DNA of 64,000 bases from the NCBI RefSeq assembly GCF_018069865.1, contig NZ_JAGQDG010000001.1, positions 806,001 to 870,000 on the forward strand, read 5' to 3'. This DNA is from Ideonella paludis (GTDB lineage: Bacteria; Pseudomonadota; Gammaproteobacteria; Burkholderiales; Burkholderiaceae_C). A program made the translations under genes and the position numbers. The notes under the pieces were generated by a model. It was not told where the DNA came from. It saw nothing but the letters and a program-made list of their open reading frames with translations, and did no database searches. Shown here piece by piece: positions 54,993-64,000 of the stretch. The first letter of the stretch is position 1. Each line of letters starts with the position of its first letter.

Positions 54993-56756
54993 TTATGCGG
55001 CAGCGCCTTCGCGCCAGCCCTTGGGCACCGCGCCGATCAGGCGGCGGGTGTAGTCTTGCTTGGGGTGGTGCAGGATCTCTTCGGCGCTGGCTTGTTCCAC
55101 CACCTCGCCATCCTTCATCACCAGCACTTCGTCAGAGATGAAGCGCACCACGGCCAAGTCGTGGCTGATGAAGATATAGGCCAAGCCGAGTTCGTCTTGC
55201 AGGTCTTTGAGCAGGTTCAGCACCTGGGCTTGCACCGACACATCGAGCGCGCTCACAGCTTCGTCCAGCACCAGCACCTCGGGGTTGAGTGTCAGGCAGC
55301 GGGCAATCGCCACGCGCTGGCGCTGGCCGCCGGAGAACTCGTGCGGGTACTTCTGCATCACGGAGGGGTCCAGCCCCACCTTGACCAGCAGGGCTTTGGC
55401 ACGCTCTTCGCGCTCGGCGTCGTTGGCGCCAATGCCGTGGATCTGCATAGGCTCCAGCAGCGTTTGGCCAATGGTGAAGCGCGGGTTGAGCGAGGCATAG
55501 GGGTTTTGGAAGACCACCTGGATGCGCCGCCGCATGGGCAGCCAGCCTTGCTTGCTCAAGGTCATCAAGTCGGTGGCGCCCTCAGCACCATGGAAGACGG
55601 CCTGCCCGCCGGTGGGGCCGCCGTTGGGCTCATGCAGGCGCAGCAGCGCCAAGCCCATGGTGGTTTTGCCCGAGCCGGACTCGCCCACCACACCCAGGGT
55701 GTGGCCCTTGCGCAGCTTGAAGCTCACGCCACGGCCTTCACGGCCCACGGCCTTGAACTCCTTGCGGCCAAACACGCCACTCTTGAGCCAGAAGCTCTTG
55801 GTCAGCGCGGTGGCTTCAATCACCACCGGGGCGTTCGGATCTTTGGCTTTGGCCACCGCCTCTACCCGCTGCTCGCCGCGCTCGGCGGCGGCTTGGGCGG
55901 CGATGTGGTCGTCGATCACCATCAGCCGCGCCGGGTTCTCGGTGAGGCTGGGGCGGCAGGCCAACAAGGCCTTGGTGTAGGGGTCTTGCGGGGCTTGGAA
56001 GATTTGGCTGACCGGGCCTTGCTCGCGGATCAGGCCGTGGCGCATCACCACCACGCGGTCAGAGATCTCGCCCACCACGCCCAAGTCATGGCTGATGAAC
56101 AGCATGCTCATGTGGTGGGTGTCTTTGAGCTTGGCCATCAACTCCATGATCTGGCGTTGAATGGTCACGTCCAGCGCCGTCGTGGGTTCGTCGGCGATCA
56201 AGAGCTTGGGCGAGCAAGACAGCGCCATCGCAATCATCACCCGCTGTTGCTGGCCGCCCGACATCTCGTGCGGATAGGCATTCAGACGGCGCTTGGGCTC
56301 GGGCATGCCCACCTCGGCCAGCAGCTCTTCAGCGCGGGCCCAGGCCTGGCGGGGGCTCATGCCCATGTGCTTGATCAGCGGCTCGCACAACTGCTGGCCC
56401 ACGGTAAAGACCGGGTTGAGCGAGGTCATCGGGTCTTGGAAGACGCAGGCGATCTCTTTGCCGCGAATGCTCTGCAGCTCTGGCAGCGAGGCGGCCAGCA
56501 GGTCCCGGCCCTGGAAGCTGATGGCGCCATGCCGCTCGGCATTGCTGGGCAGCAGGTTCAGGATGGACATGGCCGTCACGCTCTTGCCCGAGCCCGACTC
56601 GCCCACCAGGGCGACCGTGGTGTTCTCGGGCACGTCAAAGCTGACGCCTACTTGTTGGCCATTGACCTCGCGGCCCACGGCCAGCGAGCGTTGCATCACG
56701 CCACCCACGGCGCCCATGCGGAAGGTGACCTTCAGGTCTTTGATACTCAGCAACAT
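54993..56756 (-). CDS. Peptide ABC transporter, fused dual ATPase (YejF-like)
   Basis: A 587-residue protein with two complete ABC ATPase modules. The first has [18 protein letters not shown] (Walker A), [16 protein letters not shown] (signature) and [17 protein letters not shown] (Walker B). The second has [36 protein letters not shown] and [17 protein letters not shown]. This one-chain layout is that of YejF, which powers uptake of peptides. It is the third gene of a minus-strand unit with permeases ABC-E and ABC-B, 5 bp after the YejE-like gene. Start at 56756 begins [12 protein letters not shown]; the longer frame overlaps the permease. Confidence 0.92.
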   Translation of the reverse strand: MLLSIKDLKVTFRMGAVGGVMQRSLAVGREVNGQQVGVSFDVPENTTVALVGESGSGKSVTAMSILNLLPSNAERHGAISFQGRDLLAASLPELQSIRGKEIACVFQDPMTSLNPVFTVGQQLCEPLIKHMGMSPRQAWARAEELLAEVGMPEPKRRLNAYPHEMSGGQQQRVMIAMALSCSPKLLIADEPTTALDVTIQRQIMELMAKLKDTHHMSMLFISHDLGVVGEISDRVVVMRHGLIREQGPVSQIFQAPQDPYTKALLACRPSLTENPARLMVIDDHIAAQAAAERGEQRVEAVAKAKDPNAPVVIEATALTKSFWLKSGVFGRKEFKAVGREGRGVSFKLRKGHTLGVVGESGSGKTTMGLALLRLHEPNGGPTGGQAVFHGAEGATDLMTLSKQGWLPMRRRIQVVFQNPYASLNPRFTIGQTLLEPMQIHGIGANDAEREERAKALLVKVGLDPSVMQKYPHEFSGGQRQRVAIARCLTLNPEVLVLDEAVSALDVSVQAQVLNLLKDLQDELGLAYIFISHDLAVVRFISDEVLVMKDGEVVEQASAEEILHHPKQDYTRRLIGAVPKGWREGAAA

Positions 56757-56761
56757 GGGAC

Positions 56762-57850
56762 TCACTCCAATCCGCGCAGCTTGGGGTCCAGCGCATCGCG
56801 CAGGGCGTCGGTGAACAGCGAGAACGCCGTCACGAACACGGCCATGAAGGCGGTGGCCGCAGCCAACTGCCACCAGTGGCCCAGGATCAATTCACTTTGG
56901 GCCTCCGCCAGCATGGTGCCCCAGGAGACCTGGTCCACCGCCACGCCCAGGCCCAGGTAGCTCAGGATGACTTCGGCCTTGATGGCGCTGACCACATGCA
57001 GGGACAACTGAACCAAGATCACGTGGCTGATGTTGGGCAGGATGTGGCGGAACATGCGCGAGCTGTTGCTGGCGCCAATCGCCTCGGCCGAGCGCACATA
57101 GTCGCGGCTGCGGTGCTTCATGAACTCGGCGCGCACCAGGCGGTAAATGCCGGTCCAGGTGGTCAGGCCCAGGATGATCACAATCGTCCAGATGCCCTTG
57201 GGGATGATGGCATCGGCGCGGTTCAGCACCGCGGCAAAGGTGAAGATCAGCAAGATGCCGGGAATGGCGGTGAAGACGTTGTAGACCCACTCCAAGAAGT
57301 CGCCCACCTTGCCGCCAAAAAAGCCGCTCAAAGCGCCCAGCAGGGTGCCGATCACGGTGGCCATCAGCGCGGCCAGCACACCGGCCATGATGGAGACTTC
57401 GGCGCCCTTGATGGCCTTGTCCAGCACATCGCGGCCCAGGCGGTCGGCGCCAAAGGGCAGGGTCTCGGCCTTGACGGTGTCCACCGTCTTGAACTGCTTG
57501 GCCCGCTCTTCCCACTCTTTGTAGCGCGGGGCCAGCGGGTCGATGTCGGAGAGGTCCACATTCGGGCCTGTAGGCGCGGCGATGGCAGCCACTTGCTCTT
57601 TGGCCGCCGGGCCCATGAAGGTGGGTGGCGCATTGGGCACGCCCACTTCTTGCTGCCAATGCTTGGCCACCAAGCCACTCATGGCCGCAATGACCAGCAG
57701 CAAGAACGCGGCAACGATGACCAGCGAGGTGAGGCCGACCTTGTCGGTCTTGAAGCGCTTCCAGGCGGCGCCCCACACCCCTTGCGAGGCACCAGCGCCG
57801 ACGATGCCGCCCGCGCCCGTTTGTGTGTTGACTGTTGTTGTTGCGCTCAT
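56762..57850 (-). CDS. Peptide ABC transporter permease (YejE/DppC-like)
   Basis: A 362-residue permease with six membrane helices. After the first helix comes a periplasmic segment of about 70 residues that is longer than in DppC, as in YejE. The coupling motif for the ATPase, SAEAIGASNSSRMFRHILPN (EAA loop), is near residue 266. It overlaps the YejB-like gene by 4 bp (ATGA), so the complex is made together. It forms the membrane channel with YejB. Confidence 0.9.
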   Translation of the reverse strand: MSATTTVNTQTGAGGIVGAGASQGVWGAAWKRFKTDKVGLTSLVIVAAFLLLVIAAMSGLVAKHWQQEVGVPNAPPTFMGPAAKEQVAAIAAPTGPNVDLSDIDPLAPRYKEWEERAKQFKTVDTVKAETLPFGADRLGRDVLDKAIKGAEVSIMAGVLAALMATVIGTLLGALSGFFGGKVGDFLEWVYNVFTAIPGILLIFTFAAVLNRADAIIPKGIWTIVIILGLTTWTGIYRLVRAEFMKHRSRDYVRSAEAIGASNSSRMFRHILPNISHVILVQLSLHVVSAIKAEVILSYLGLGVAVDQVSWGTMLAEAQSELILGHWWQLAAATAFMAVFVTAFSLFTDALRDALDPKLRGLE

Positions 57851-58785
57851 TTCAGCACCACCCGTGGGTCGACCAGCTTGTAGAGAACGTCGGTGAGCAG
57901 GTTCACCACCATGGTGATGACCGCCAGATACACCGTGACGGCTTGAATGACGGGGTAGTCACTGCGGTTCACGGCGCCCAACACCTCGCGGCCCAGGCCG
58001 GGGATGGAGAAGAAGACCTCAATCAGGAAAGAGCCCACAAAAATACCCGGCAGCGAAGTGCCGATATTGGTGAGGATGGGGATCATCGCGTTGCGCAGCA
58101 CGTGCTTGAGCAGCACGGTTTGCTCGGTCATGCCCTTGGCGCGGGCGGTGCGCACATAGTCGTGCCCGATCTCATCCAAGAAGAAGGTGCGGTAGAGCCG
58201 GGTCTGCGGGGCCAGGCCCACCATCACGGCCAACAAAATCGGCAGTGGGCTGTAGACGGCCAGGTTGGTCCAGAAGCTGTCACTCCAGCCTTGCACCGGG
58301 AACCATCCCAACTGGAAGGCAAACACATACTGGCCCACGATCACGTAGACCAAGAAAGAGATGGACAGCGCCACCGTGGAGATGATCATGATGCTGCGGT
58401 CGGTCAGCGAGCCGCGCACATAGGCCACACCCAAGGCCAGCGGAATGGCCAGCAGCGCATCCAGCACCAAGATGGGCACCATCACCGTCAGCGTGGCGGG
58501 CAGGCGCTTGGCAAAGATGTCGCTCACTGCTTCATTGGTGGCCCAGCTGCGGCCCCAATCGAAGGTGACGATCTGCTTGATGAAGATCCAAAGCTGCTCA
58601 ATCACCGGCTTGTTCAAGCCGAGTTGATCGCGTATGGCGTCCACCTGTTCTTTGGAGGCGTTCAAGCCCCCTAAGATTTCGGCAGGGTCGCCGCCAAAGT
58701 ACTTGAAGAGGAAAAACACCAGCAGGATGACGCCCAACAAAGTGGGAATCATTTGCCACAGGCGTCGTATCAGGTAGGCCGCCAT
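57847..58785 (-). CDS. Peptide ABC transporter permease (YejB/DppB-like)
   Basis: A 312-residue permease with six helices and the DppB/OppB N-terminus (MAAYLIRRLWQMIPTLLGVI, FFLFKYFGGDPAEILGG). The EAA coupling loop is YVRTARAKGMTEQTVLLKHV near residue 222. It is somewhat shorter than typical E. coli YejB. First gene of the minus-strand transport unit, divergent from the three binding-protein genes. Confidence 0.9.
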   Translation of the reverse strand: MAAYLIRRLWQMIPTLLGVILLVFFLFKYFGGDPAEILGGLNASKEQVDAIRDQLGLNKPVIEQLWIFIKQIVTFDWGRSWATNEAVSDIFAKRLPATLTVMVPILVLDALLAIPLALGVAYVRGSLTDRSIMIISTVALSISFLVYVIVGQYVFAFQLGWFPVQGWSDSFWTNLAVYSPLPILLAVMVGLAPQTRLYRTFFLDEIGHDYVRTARAKGMTEQTVLLKHVLRNAMIPILTNIGTSLPGIFVGSFLIEVFFSIPGLGREVLGAVNRSDYPVIQAVTVYLAVITMVVNLLTDVLYKLVDPRVVLK

Positions 58786-58914
58786 GCCAGAGGCTCCGGT
58801 TCTCGGAAGTTCAACAAACAGCAAGCCCTGGCAGCTTGTGGCTCACAGGGCTTGAGAAACAGGCGCGAGTCTAGTGCAATTGCTGTGCCAATCTCCCCGG
58901 CGTTTGCCCTGAAT

Positions 58915-58961
58915 CCCTAAGAAGACGATGGGCAGAACAGGGTCTGCCCGCGTCTTAAGGG
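58915..58961. repeat. Long imperfect hairpin in the divergent transporter promoter region
   Basis: GGGCAGA (58930-58936) and TCTGCCC (58943-58949) form a perfect 7-bp stem around ACAGGG; it is extended outward by AAGACG (58922-58927) with CGTCTT (58951-58956) and by CCCT (58915-58918) with AAGGG (58957-58961), with small bulges. It could be an operator or an RNA stem in a leader. Confidence 0.55.
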
Positions 58962-58977
58962 CCGGCCAAAGGGGCGA

Positions 58978-58993
58978 CCCCTGACATCAGGGG
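58978..58993. promoter_or_regulatory. Palindrome in the divergent transporter promoter region
   Basis: CCCCTGA at 58978-58984 and TCAGGGG at 58987-58993 form a perfect inverted repeat with a 2-bp centre, of operator size, 17 bp from the long hairpin. Confidence 0.45.
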
Positions 58994-59183
58994 GGCTCAG
59001 ACGGGAGTGGCCTTGGCGTGGCTGGGGTTTCGCGGGGTGGGCGCGGCGCCGGCTGGCAAGTAGACTGCGCGCTTTCGCATCCACTTTTGGCATGGTGCGC
59101 GCCCACGACATGCGCGCACGCCTGCGCCCACGGGCTGCTCACAAAGCAGCTTGTCGGCATCTCTTGCACTTGAAAGCACTACC

Positions 59184-61022
59184 GTGAAGCGTCTTCTGTC
59201 TGCGGCCACCGTTGTGGTTGGCCTCTGTGGTTTGAGTGGTTGGGCCTGGGCAGGGCCCGAGGCGGCACCTGCGAAGGGCAGCCCCGACGAGAAGGTCTTG
59301 CGTTATTCCTTCCGCATCGCCGAAACCGGCTTCGACCCGGTGCAGATCTCCGACCTGTATTCCCGCACGGTGGCCGCCAGCATTTTTGATGCGCCGCTGC
59401 AATGGGAGTTCTTGGCCCGCCCCTTCCGCTATCGGCTCAACACCTTGTCGGAGATGCCCACGGTCAGCGCCGACTACAAGACCTTCACCTTCAAGGTCAA
59501 ACCTGGCATTTACTTTGCGCCCGCCCCAGAGTTCAAGGGCGTGAAGCGCGAGCTGGTGGCTGCGGACTATGTCTATAGCTGGAAGCGCCACTACGACCCG
59601 ATGTGGAAGAGCACCAACCTCTACATCCTGGAGAACTTCAAGATCCTGGGCCTCTCCGAGCTGCGCAAAGAGCTGATGGCCGCCAAAAAGCCTTTCGACT
59701 ACGACCGTGAGGTCGAGGGTCTGAAGGTCATCGACAAATACACCTTCCAGGTCAAAACAGCCGAGCCCATGCCGCGCTTGGTCGAGCAGTTCACCGATGG
59801 CTCCACCTGGGGTGCTGTGGCCCGCGAGGTCATTGAGGCGCATGGCCTCAAAGCCATGGAGCACCCGGTGGGCACCGGGCCCTTCATGCTGGGCCAGTGG
59901 CGGCGCTCATCCCGCATCGAGCTGGTCAAAAACCCCCATTACCGCGAAGAGTTCTACAGTGAAGAAGCCCCGGCGGGCGACGCGCAAGCCGAGGCGGCAG
60001 TGGCCAAACTCAAGGGCAAACGCCTGCCGCTGATCGACCGCGTGGAGATTGCCATCATTGAAGAAAACCAGCCGCGCTGGCTGGCCTTTTTGAATGGCGA
60101 GCATGACATCCTGGAGGAGGTGCCGGCCGAGTTCGCCACCATGGTGTTGCCCAACAACCAACTGGCGCCTAACCTGCAGAAAAAGGGCATCCAGATGGTG
60201 CGCTACCCGCGCGCCGATGTCGCCGTCACCTACTTCAATATGGAAGACCCGGTGGTGGGCGGCTACGAGCCCGACAAAGTGGCGCTGCGCCGCGCGATCT
60301 CGCTGGGCGTGGACTTGGACACCGAGATCCGCTTGGTGCGCAAGGGCCAGGCGGTGGCCTCACAGGGCCCCATCGCACCGGGCACCTGGGGCTTCCAGAA
60401 GGATTTCAAGTCGGAGATGAGTGACTATGACCCAGCACGCGCCAAAGCCTTGCTGGAGATGGCCGGCTATGTCGACAAGAACGGTGACGGATGGCGTGAT
60501 CTTCCGGATGGATCTGCGCTGGAGTTGAACATTGCGACTCAGCCCGATCAGCTCTCGCGCCAATTGGCCGAGCTGTGGAAGAAGAACATGAACCGGCTGG
60601 GCATCAAGACCCGCTTCACCCCCGCCAAATGGCCGGAGAACCTGAAGGCCGCCAATGCGGGCAAGCTGCAGATGTGGGGCGTGGGCTGGAGCGCGGGCGT
60701 GCCCGATGGCGATACCTTCTTGGCGTTGGGCGATGGCAAGAGTAAGGGTCAGGCCAATAAGTCGCGCTTTGACCTGCCCGAGTTCAACCGCCTCTATGCG
60801 CTGCAAAAGACCTTGCCCAACGGTCCCGAGCGCATGGCCGCCATGACCCAGGCCCAACGCCTGATGGTGGCCTATGCGCCCTACAAGCTGCACGTCCATC
60901 GCATCTTTTCGGACCTCTCTCAGCCCTGGGTCATTGGCTACCACCGTAACGTCTTCTTGCGCGAGAGCTGGAAGTGGATAGACATTGACCTGGAAAAGCG
61001 CCGCCAAGCGCTGGGGAAGTGA
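59184..61022 (+). CDS. Peptide-type ABC substrate-binding protein (family 5), copy 1
   Basis: A 612-residue exported binding protein of family 5 (YejA/DppA/OppA type). The signal is VKRLLSAATVVVGLCGLSGWAWA, starting at the GTG at 59184. Markers: VLRYSFRIAETGFDPVQISD, VGTGPFMLGQWRRSSRIELV, LIDRVEIAIIEENQPRWLAF and VALRRAISLGVDLDTEIRLV. The size of about 600 residues is typical of YejA rather than DppA. It delivers peptides or other ligands to the permeases encoded divergently. First of three tandem paralogues; the next begins one base after its stop. Confidence 0.9.
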   Translation: MKRLLSAATVVVGLCGLSGWAWAGPEAAPAKGSPDEKVLRYSFRIAETGFDPVQISDLYSRTVAASIFDAPLQWEFLARPFRYRLNTLSEMPTVSADYKTFTFKVKPGIYFAPAPEFKGVKRELVAADYVYSWKRHYDPMWKSTNLYILENFKILGLSELRKELMAAKKPFDYDREVEGLKVIDKYTFQVKTAEPMPRLVEQFTDGSTWGAVAREVIEAHGLKAMEHPVGTGPFMLGQWRRSSRIELVKNPHYREEFYSEEAPAGDAQAEAAVAKLKGKRLPLIDRVEIAIIEENQPRWLAFLNGEHDILEEVPAEFATMVLPNNQLAPNLQKKGIQMVRYPRADVAVTYFNMEDPVVGGYEPDKVALRRAISLGVDLDTEIRLVRKGQAVASQGPIAPGTWGFQKDFKSEMSDYDPARAKALLEMAGYVDKNGDGWRDLPDGSALELNIATQPDQLSRQLAELWKKNMNRLGIKTRFTPAKWPENLKAANAGKLQMWGVGWSAGVPDGDTFLALGDGKSKGQANKSRFDLPEFNRLYALQKTLPNGPERMAAMTQAQRLMVAYAPYKLHVHRIFSDLSQPWVIGYHRNVFLRESWKWIDIDLEKRRQALGK

Positions 61023-61023
61023 G

Positions 61024-62814
61024 ATGGACCGCCGTACGTTTTCGGGCTTAGCCCTGGGCTCGGCTGTCACCGGCCCGCTGTGGGCGCAGCCTGCTGCCGC
61101 AGCCAAGAAGAAGGTCTTGCGCTATGCCTTCAGGGCCCCGGAGTCCACCCTAGACCCGGTCAAGGCCTCGGACATTTATTCGCGCACCATCACCGCCCAT
61201 ATTTTTGAATCGCTCTACACCTACGACCACCTCGCGCGGCCGGTGAAGTTCAAGCCCTTGCTGGCCGCGGGCATGCCGGAGCATGACGAGGGCTATCGGG
61301 TCTGGCGCGTCAAGCTGCGCTCGGGCATCTACTTCCCCAGCGATGCGGCCTTCAAAGGGCAGCGCCGCGAGGTGGTGGCCGAGGACTTGGTCTATGCGAT
61401 GAAGCGCTTTGCGGACCCCAAGAACGTCAGCCCGGTCTGGGGTTTCATCGACAGCTTCAAGTTCCTGGGCTTGGCCGAGCTGCGCCAAAAGGCCATGGAC
61501 CAGAAGACCGCCTTTGACTACGACACGCCCATCCCGGGCGTGCGGGCGCTGGACAAGACCACCATTGAATACCGCATGGCGCAGCCGCGTCCGCGCTTCA
61601 TTGAGTTTTTGGCCGCCAGTGACTTGTTCGGTGCGGTGGCCCGTGAGGTGGTCGAGCACTACGGCGCGGACATCGATAAACACCCCGTCGGCACCGGCCC
61701 TTTCAAGCTGACCGAATGGCGGCGTGCGTCCCTGATCGTGCTGGAGCGCAACCCCGAGTACCGCGAGCACTTCTACGACGCCGAGCCCGCGCCCGATGAC
61801 GCGGAAGGCCAGGCCATGCTGGCCAAGTTCAAAGGCCGGCGCCTGCCCATGATCGACCGCGTCGAGCTGTCCATCATTCAAGAGAGTCAGCCGCGCTGGC
61901 TGTCCTTCTTGAACGAAGAACACAACCTCATTCAAGAGGTGCCACCGGAGTTCATCAGCCAGGCTATGCCCAATGGCCAGATTGCACCGCACCTCCAGAA
62001 GCGGGGCGTGAGGGGCCAGCGCGTCTTGATGCCCGACAACGCCTACACCATGTTCAACCTGGAGGATGAGGTGGTGGGCGGCTACACGCCGGAGCGCGTG
62101 GCGCTGCGCCGCGCCATTGCGCTGGGCATGGATGTGGAGCGCGAGATTCGCCTGACCCAACATGGCCAGGCGGTGATCGCCCAGGCCTCGGTCGCACCGC
62201 AGACCACCTCTTACGACCCTCAGTTCCGCTCGGCCATGAGCGAGTACAACCCCACCAAGGCCAAGGCCCTGCTGGAGATGTACGGCTATGTGGACCGCAA
62301 TGGGGACGGCTGGCGTGAGCAGCCTAACGGCCAACCCTTGGTCTTGAACTGGAGCATGGAGGACGACCAGCGTGGCCGTCAGCGTTCAGAGATTTGGCTC
62401 AAGGACATGAAGGCCATTGGCTTGAAGGTGGAGTTCAAAACCGGCAAATGGCCCGAGTTGCTGAAGGCCGCCCGAGCCGGTAACTTTCAAGTCTGGCAGG
62501 TGGGTGGGCAATCGGCCTCTCCCGACAGCCAGGGCTCTTTGCAGCGCTATGACGGCAGCCAGGTGGGTGGGCAGAACCTGGCCCGCTTCAAGCGGCCGGA
62601 GATGGATGCGATCTACACCAAGCTCTCTGAAATGCCCGATGGACCAGAGCGCGACAAGCTGTTTGTGGAAGCCTTTCGCATCGGCACGGTGTGGATGCCC
62701 TACAAGATCCGCTATCACTCGGTGCGGGCCGACCTCTTCCACAAAGGCGTCACGGGCTATCGCCGCCCCGTGTTCTGGCAAGAGTTTTGGCACTACGTGG
62801 ACGTCGAGTCCTGA
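61024..62814 (+). CDS. Peptide-type ABC substrate-binding protein (family 5), copy 2
   Basis: A 596-residue paralogue of copy 1. The N-terminus MDRRTFSGLALGSAVTGPLW has a twin-arginine motif, so it is probably exported by Tat, unlike copy 1, which has a Sec-type signal. Shared markers: VLRYAFRAPESTLDPVKASD, VGTGPFKLTEWRRASLIVLE, MIDRVELSIIQESQPRWLSF and VALRRAIALGMDVEREIRLT. One base separates it from copy 1. The ligand may differ from copy 1; the sequences diverge in the middle. Confidence 0.9.
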   Translation: MDRRTFSGLALGSAVTGPLWAQPAAAAKKKVLRYAFRAPESTLDPVKASDIYSRTITAHIFESLYTYDHLARPVKFKPLLAAGMPEHDEGYRVWRVKLRSGIYFPSDAAFKGQRREVVAEDLVYAMKRFADPKNVSPVWGFIDSFKFLGLAELRQKAMDQKTAFDYDTPIPGVRALDKTTIEYRMAQPRPRFIEFLAASDLFGAVAREVVEHYGADIDKHPVGTGPFKLTEWRRASLIVLERNPEYREHFYDAEPAPDDAEGQAMLAKFKGRRLPMIDRVELSIIQESQPRWLSFLNEEHNLIQEVPPEFISQAMPNGQIAPHLQKRGVRGQRVLMPDNAYTMFNLEDEVVGGYTPERVALRRAIALGMDVEREIRLTQHGQAVIAQASVAPQTTSYDPQFRSAMSEYNPTKAKALLEMYGYVDRNGDGWREQPNGQPLVLNWSMEDDQRGRQRSEIWLKDMKAIGLKVEFKTGKWPELLKAARAGNFQVWQVGGQSASPDSQGSLQRYDGSQVGGQNLARFKRPEMDAIYTKLSEMPDGPERDKLFVEAFRIGTVWMPYKIRYHSVRADLFHKGVTGYRRPVFWQEFWHYVDVES

Positions 62815-62840
62815 CCCTTTGGTTCACCCGCAGACGCGCT

Positions 62841-64000
62841 ATGGATAGACGTACATTTTCTGGGCTGGCCCTGGGCTCAGCCCTTGTCGGCCCTGGCTTG
62901 TCAGAGGCCTTGGCGCAAGCCAAGCCGGGCCCCAAAGTCTTGCGCTATGCCTTTCCGGTGGCCGAGACGGGCTTTGACCCGGTGCAGGTCTCAGACACCT
63001 ACTCACGCACGGTCACCGACCACATTTTTGAAGGCCTCTACCAGTACGACTACTTGGCGCGTCCCTACAAGGTCAAGCCTTGTTTGGCTGACGGCATGCC
63101 TGAAGTCTCCGAGGACTTTCGCACCTGGACCATTCGGCTCAAGCGCGGCGTCTTTTTTGCCCAAGACGCCGCCTTTAAAGGCCAGCGGCGCGAGGTGGTG
63201 GCGCAGGACTTCGTCTACGCCTTCAAGCGCTATTACGACCCCAAGACCAAGAGCCCGAACTTCCCGACTTTGCGGGAAGCGGGGATTCTGGGCTTGGAGG
63301 CCCTGCGCGAAGCGGCACTCAAGAGCCAGCGGTTTGACTATGACGCTCCGGTGGAAGGCCTGCAGGCCTTGGACAGCCACACCTTGCGCATCAAGCTGGC
63401 AGCCCCGCGGCCGCGCTTCCTCTATTACCTGGCGGCCGGTGATATCTACGGTGCGGTCGCGCGCGAGGTGGTCGAGCATTACGGCGACAACATCATGGCC
63501 CATCCGGTGGGCACCGGTCCGTTCAAGCTGGTGATCTGGCGGCGGGGCTCCTTGATCGTCTTGGAGCGTAACCCTGATTATCGGGAGGCCTACTTTGACG
63601 CTGAGCCCAACGCCGATGATGAGGAAGGCCAAGCTTGGCTGAAGCAGCTCAAGGGCCGGCGTCTGCCCATCATCGACCGCGTAGAGGTTTCGATCATCGA
63701 GGAATCCCAACCACGCTGGTTGGCCTTCTTGAATCGACAGTTTGATTTGGTGGCCGTGCCCTTGGAGTTTTCTTCGGTGGCCGTGCCGCAGGGCCGGCTG
63801 GCGCCCAATTTGGCCAAACAGGGCGTTCGTCTGGGGCGCCAACTGCTGCCTGATCGGGTGCTGTATTACTTCAATATGGAAGACCCGGTGGTGGGCGGCT
63901 ATACCCCTGAAAGGGTGGCGCTGCGCCGCGCCATTGGCCTGGCCACTGACCTGGCTGCAGAGATCCGCTTGGTGCGGCGCGACCAAGCCATCCCGGCGCA
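62841..64000 (+). CDS. Peptide-type ABC substrate-binding protein (family 5), copy 3, partial
   Basis: Starts MDRRTFSGLALGSALVGPGL, almost the same twin-arginine start as copy 2, and continues through VLRYAFPVAETGFDPVQVSD, VGTGPFKLVIWRRGSLIVLE, IIDRVEVSIIEESQPRWLAF and VALRRAIGLATDLAAEIRLV. About 386 codons are visible and no stop occurs before the window edge, so the gene runs on past 64000. It is 26 bp after copy 2. The third tandem paralogue. Confidence 0.9.
   Translation, partial: MDRRTFSGLALGSALVGPGLSEALAQAKPGPKVLRYAFPVAETGFDPVQVSDTYSRTVTDHIFEGLYQYDYLARPYKVKPCLADGMPEVSEDFRTWTIRLKRGVFFAQDAAFKGQRREVVAQDFVYAFKRYYDPKTKSPNFPTLREAGILGLEALREAALKSQRFDYDAPVEGLQALDSHTLRIKLAAPRPRFLYYLAAGDIYGAVAREVVEHYGDNIMAHPVGTGPFKLVIWRRGSLIVLERNPDYREAYFDAEPNADDEEGQAWLKQLKGRRLPIIDRVEVSIIEESQPRWLAFLNRQFDLVAVPLEFSSVAVPQGRLAPNLAKQGVRLGRQLLPDRVLYYFNMEDPVVGGYTPERVALRRAIGLATDLAAEIRLVRRDQAIPA

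Larger units (their letters stand above)
58786..59183. promoter_or_regulatory. Divergent promoter region between the permease and binding-protein genes
   Basis: About 400 bp with no supported gene. It holds a long imperfect hairpin (58915-58961) and a palindrome (CCCCTGA, CA, TCAGGGG at 58978-58993). It should contain promoters for both the yej-like unit and the three binding-protein genes. Confidence 0.5.

Overview
High-GC chromosomal DNA whose gene content points to a betaproteobacterium of the order Burkholderiales (Comamonadaceae / Rubrivivax-Roseateles type). The signs are a Bug/TctC-type periplasmic binding protein, GC-rich codon use, UbiA, a KatG with a standard hairpin terminator, a Yej-like peptide ABC transporter, and many genes coupled by ATGA/TGATG overlaps. 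The genus is an inference; the window contains no rRNA or tRNA. Most of it is ordinary chromosome with several small accessory patches.

Layout. 1-1.9 kb: a GFA-family gene, small orphan ORFs and a gene-poor stretch with a 28-bp inverted repeat. 1.9-5.6 kb: a very large multidomain glycosyltransferase. 5.7-10.1 kb: a tight plus-strand operon (kup, benE-like, GST, HD phosphohydrolase). 10.1-13 kb: an MscS channel, TerC, a small basic protein and a TerB-like protein. 13-16.7 kb: secreted and periplasmic proteins. 16.7-19.2 kb: divergent gdhA and proC. 19.2-21.9 kb: a 56-residue double-glycine-leader peptide with a repeated core, then two exported DUF1566 proteins. 21.9-26.6 kb: ubiA, an HD-GYP protein, an SRPBCC protein and two LuxR-type regulators. 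26.5-30 kb: an AT-rich patch with a PAP2/vanadium-haloperoxidase-like gene, which runs into the 3' half of a class III cyclase-TPR gene, then a second cyclase-like gene. 30.1-34.3 kb: a secreted protein, prfC and three paralogous periplasmic proteins. 34.6-36.9 kb: katG and its terminator. 36.9-42.4 kb: acyl-CoA metabolism (acyl-CoA synthetase, CaiB-type transferase shortened by a MITE-like element, SCP-x-type thiolase) and a DUF1615 lipoprotein. 42.4-43.6 kb: two more members of the paralogous family. 43.9-46.2 kb: an accessory island with a broken HNH nuclease gene and two PD-(D/E)XK-like genes; at least one of these sits in a recognisable integron gene cassette with an attC site, but no integrase is present. 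46.5-49.1 kb: an overlapping operon (acyl-CoA dehydrogenase, PaiB-like, PepSY). 49.1-55 kb: Dps, a methyltransferase, an RDD protein, SulP and NCS2 transporters. 55-64 kb: a Yej-like ABC transporter (fused dual ATPase, two permeases) facing three tandem paralogous substrate-binding proteins, the last cut by the window edge.

The most novel-looking items are the orphan repeat peptide at 19262-19432 (leader of the type cut by C39 peptidase transporters, core built from three EGFVLSE repeats, no processing gene nearby), the integron-like cassette carrying a DUF6602-like nuclease (45248-46201), and a five-member periplasmic protein family with no assigned function. All functions are read from motifs and gene order; no database search was run.
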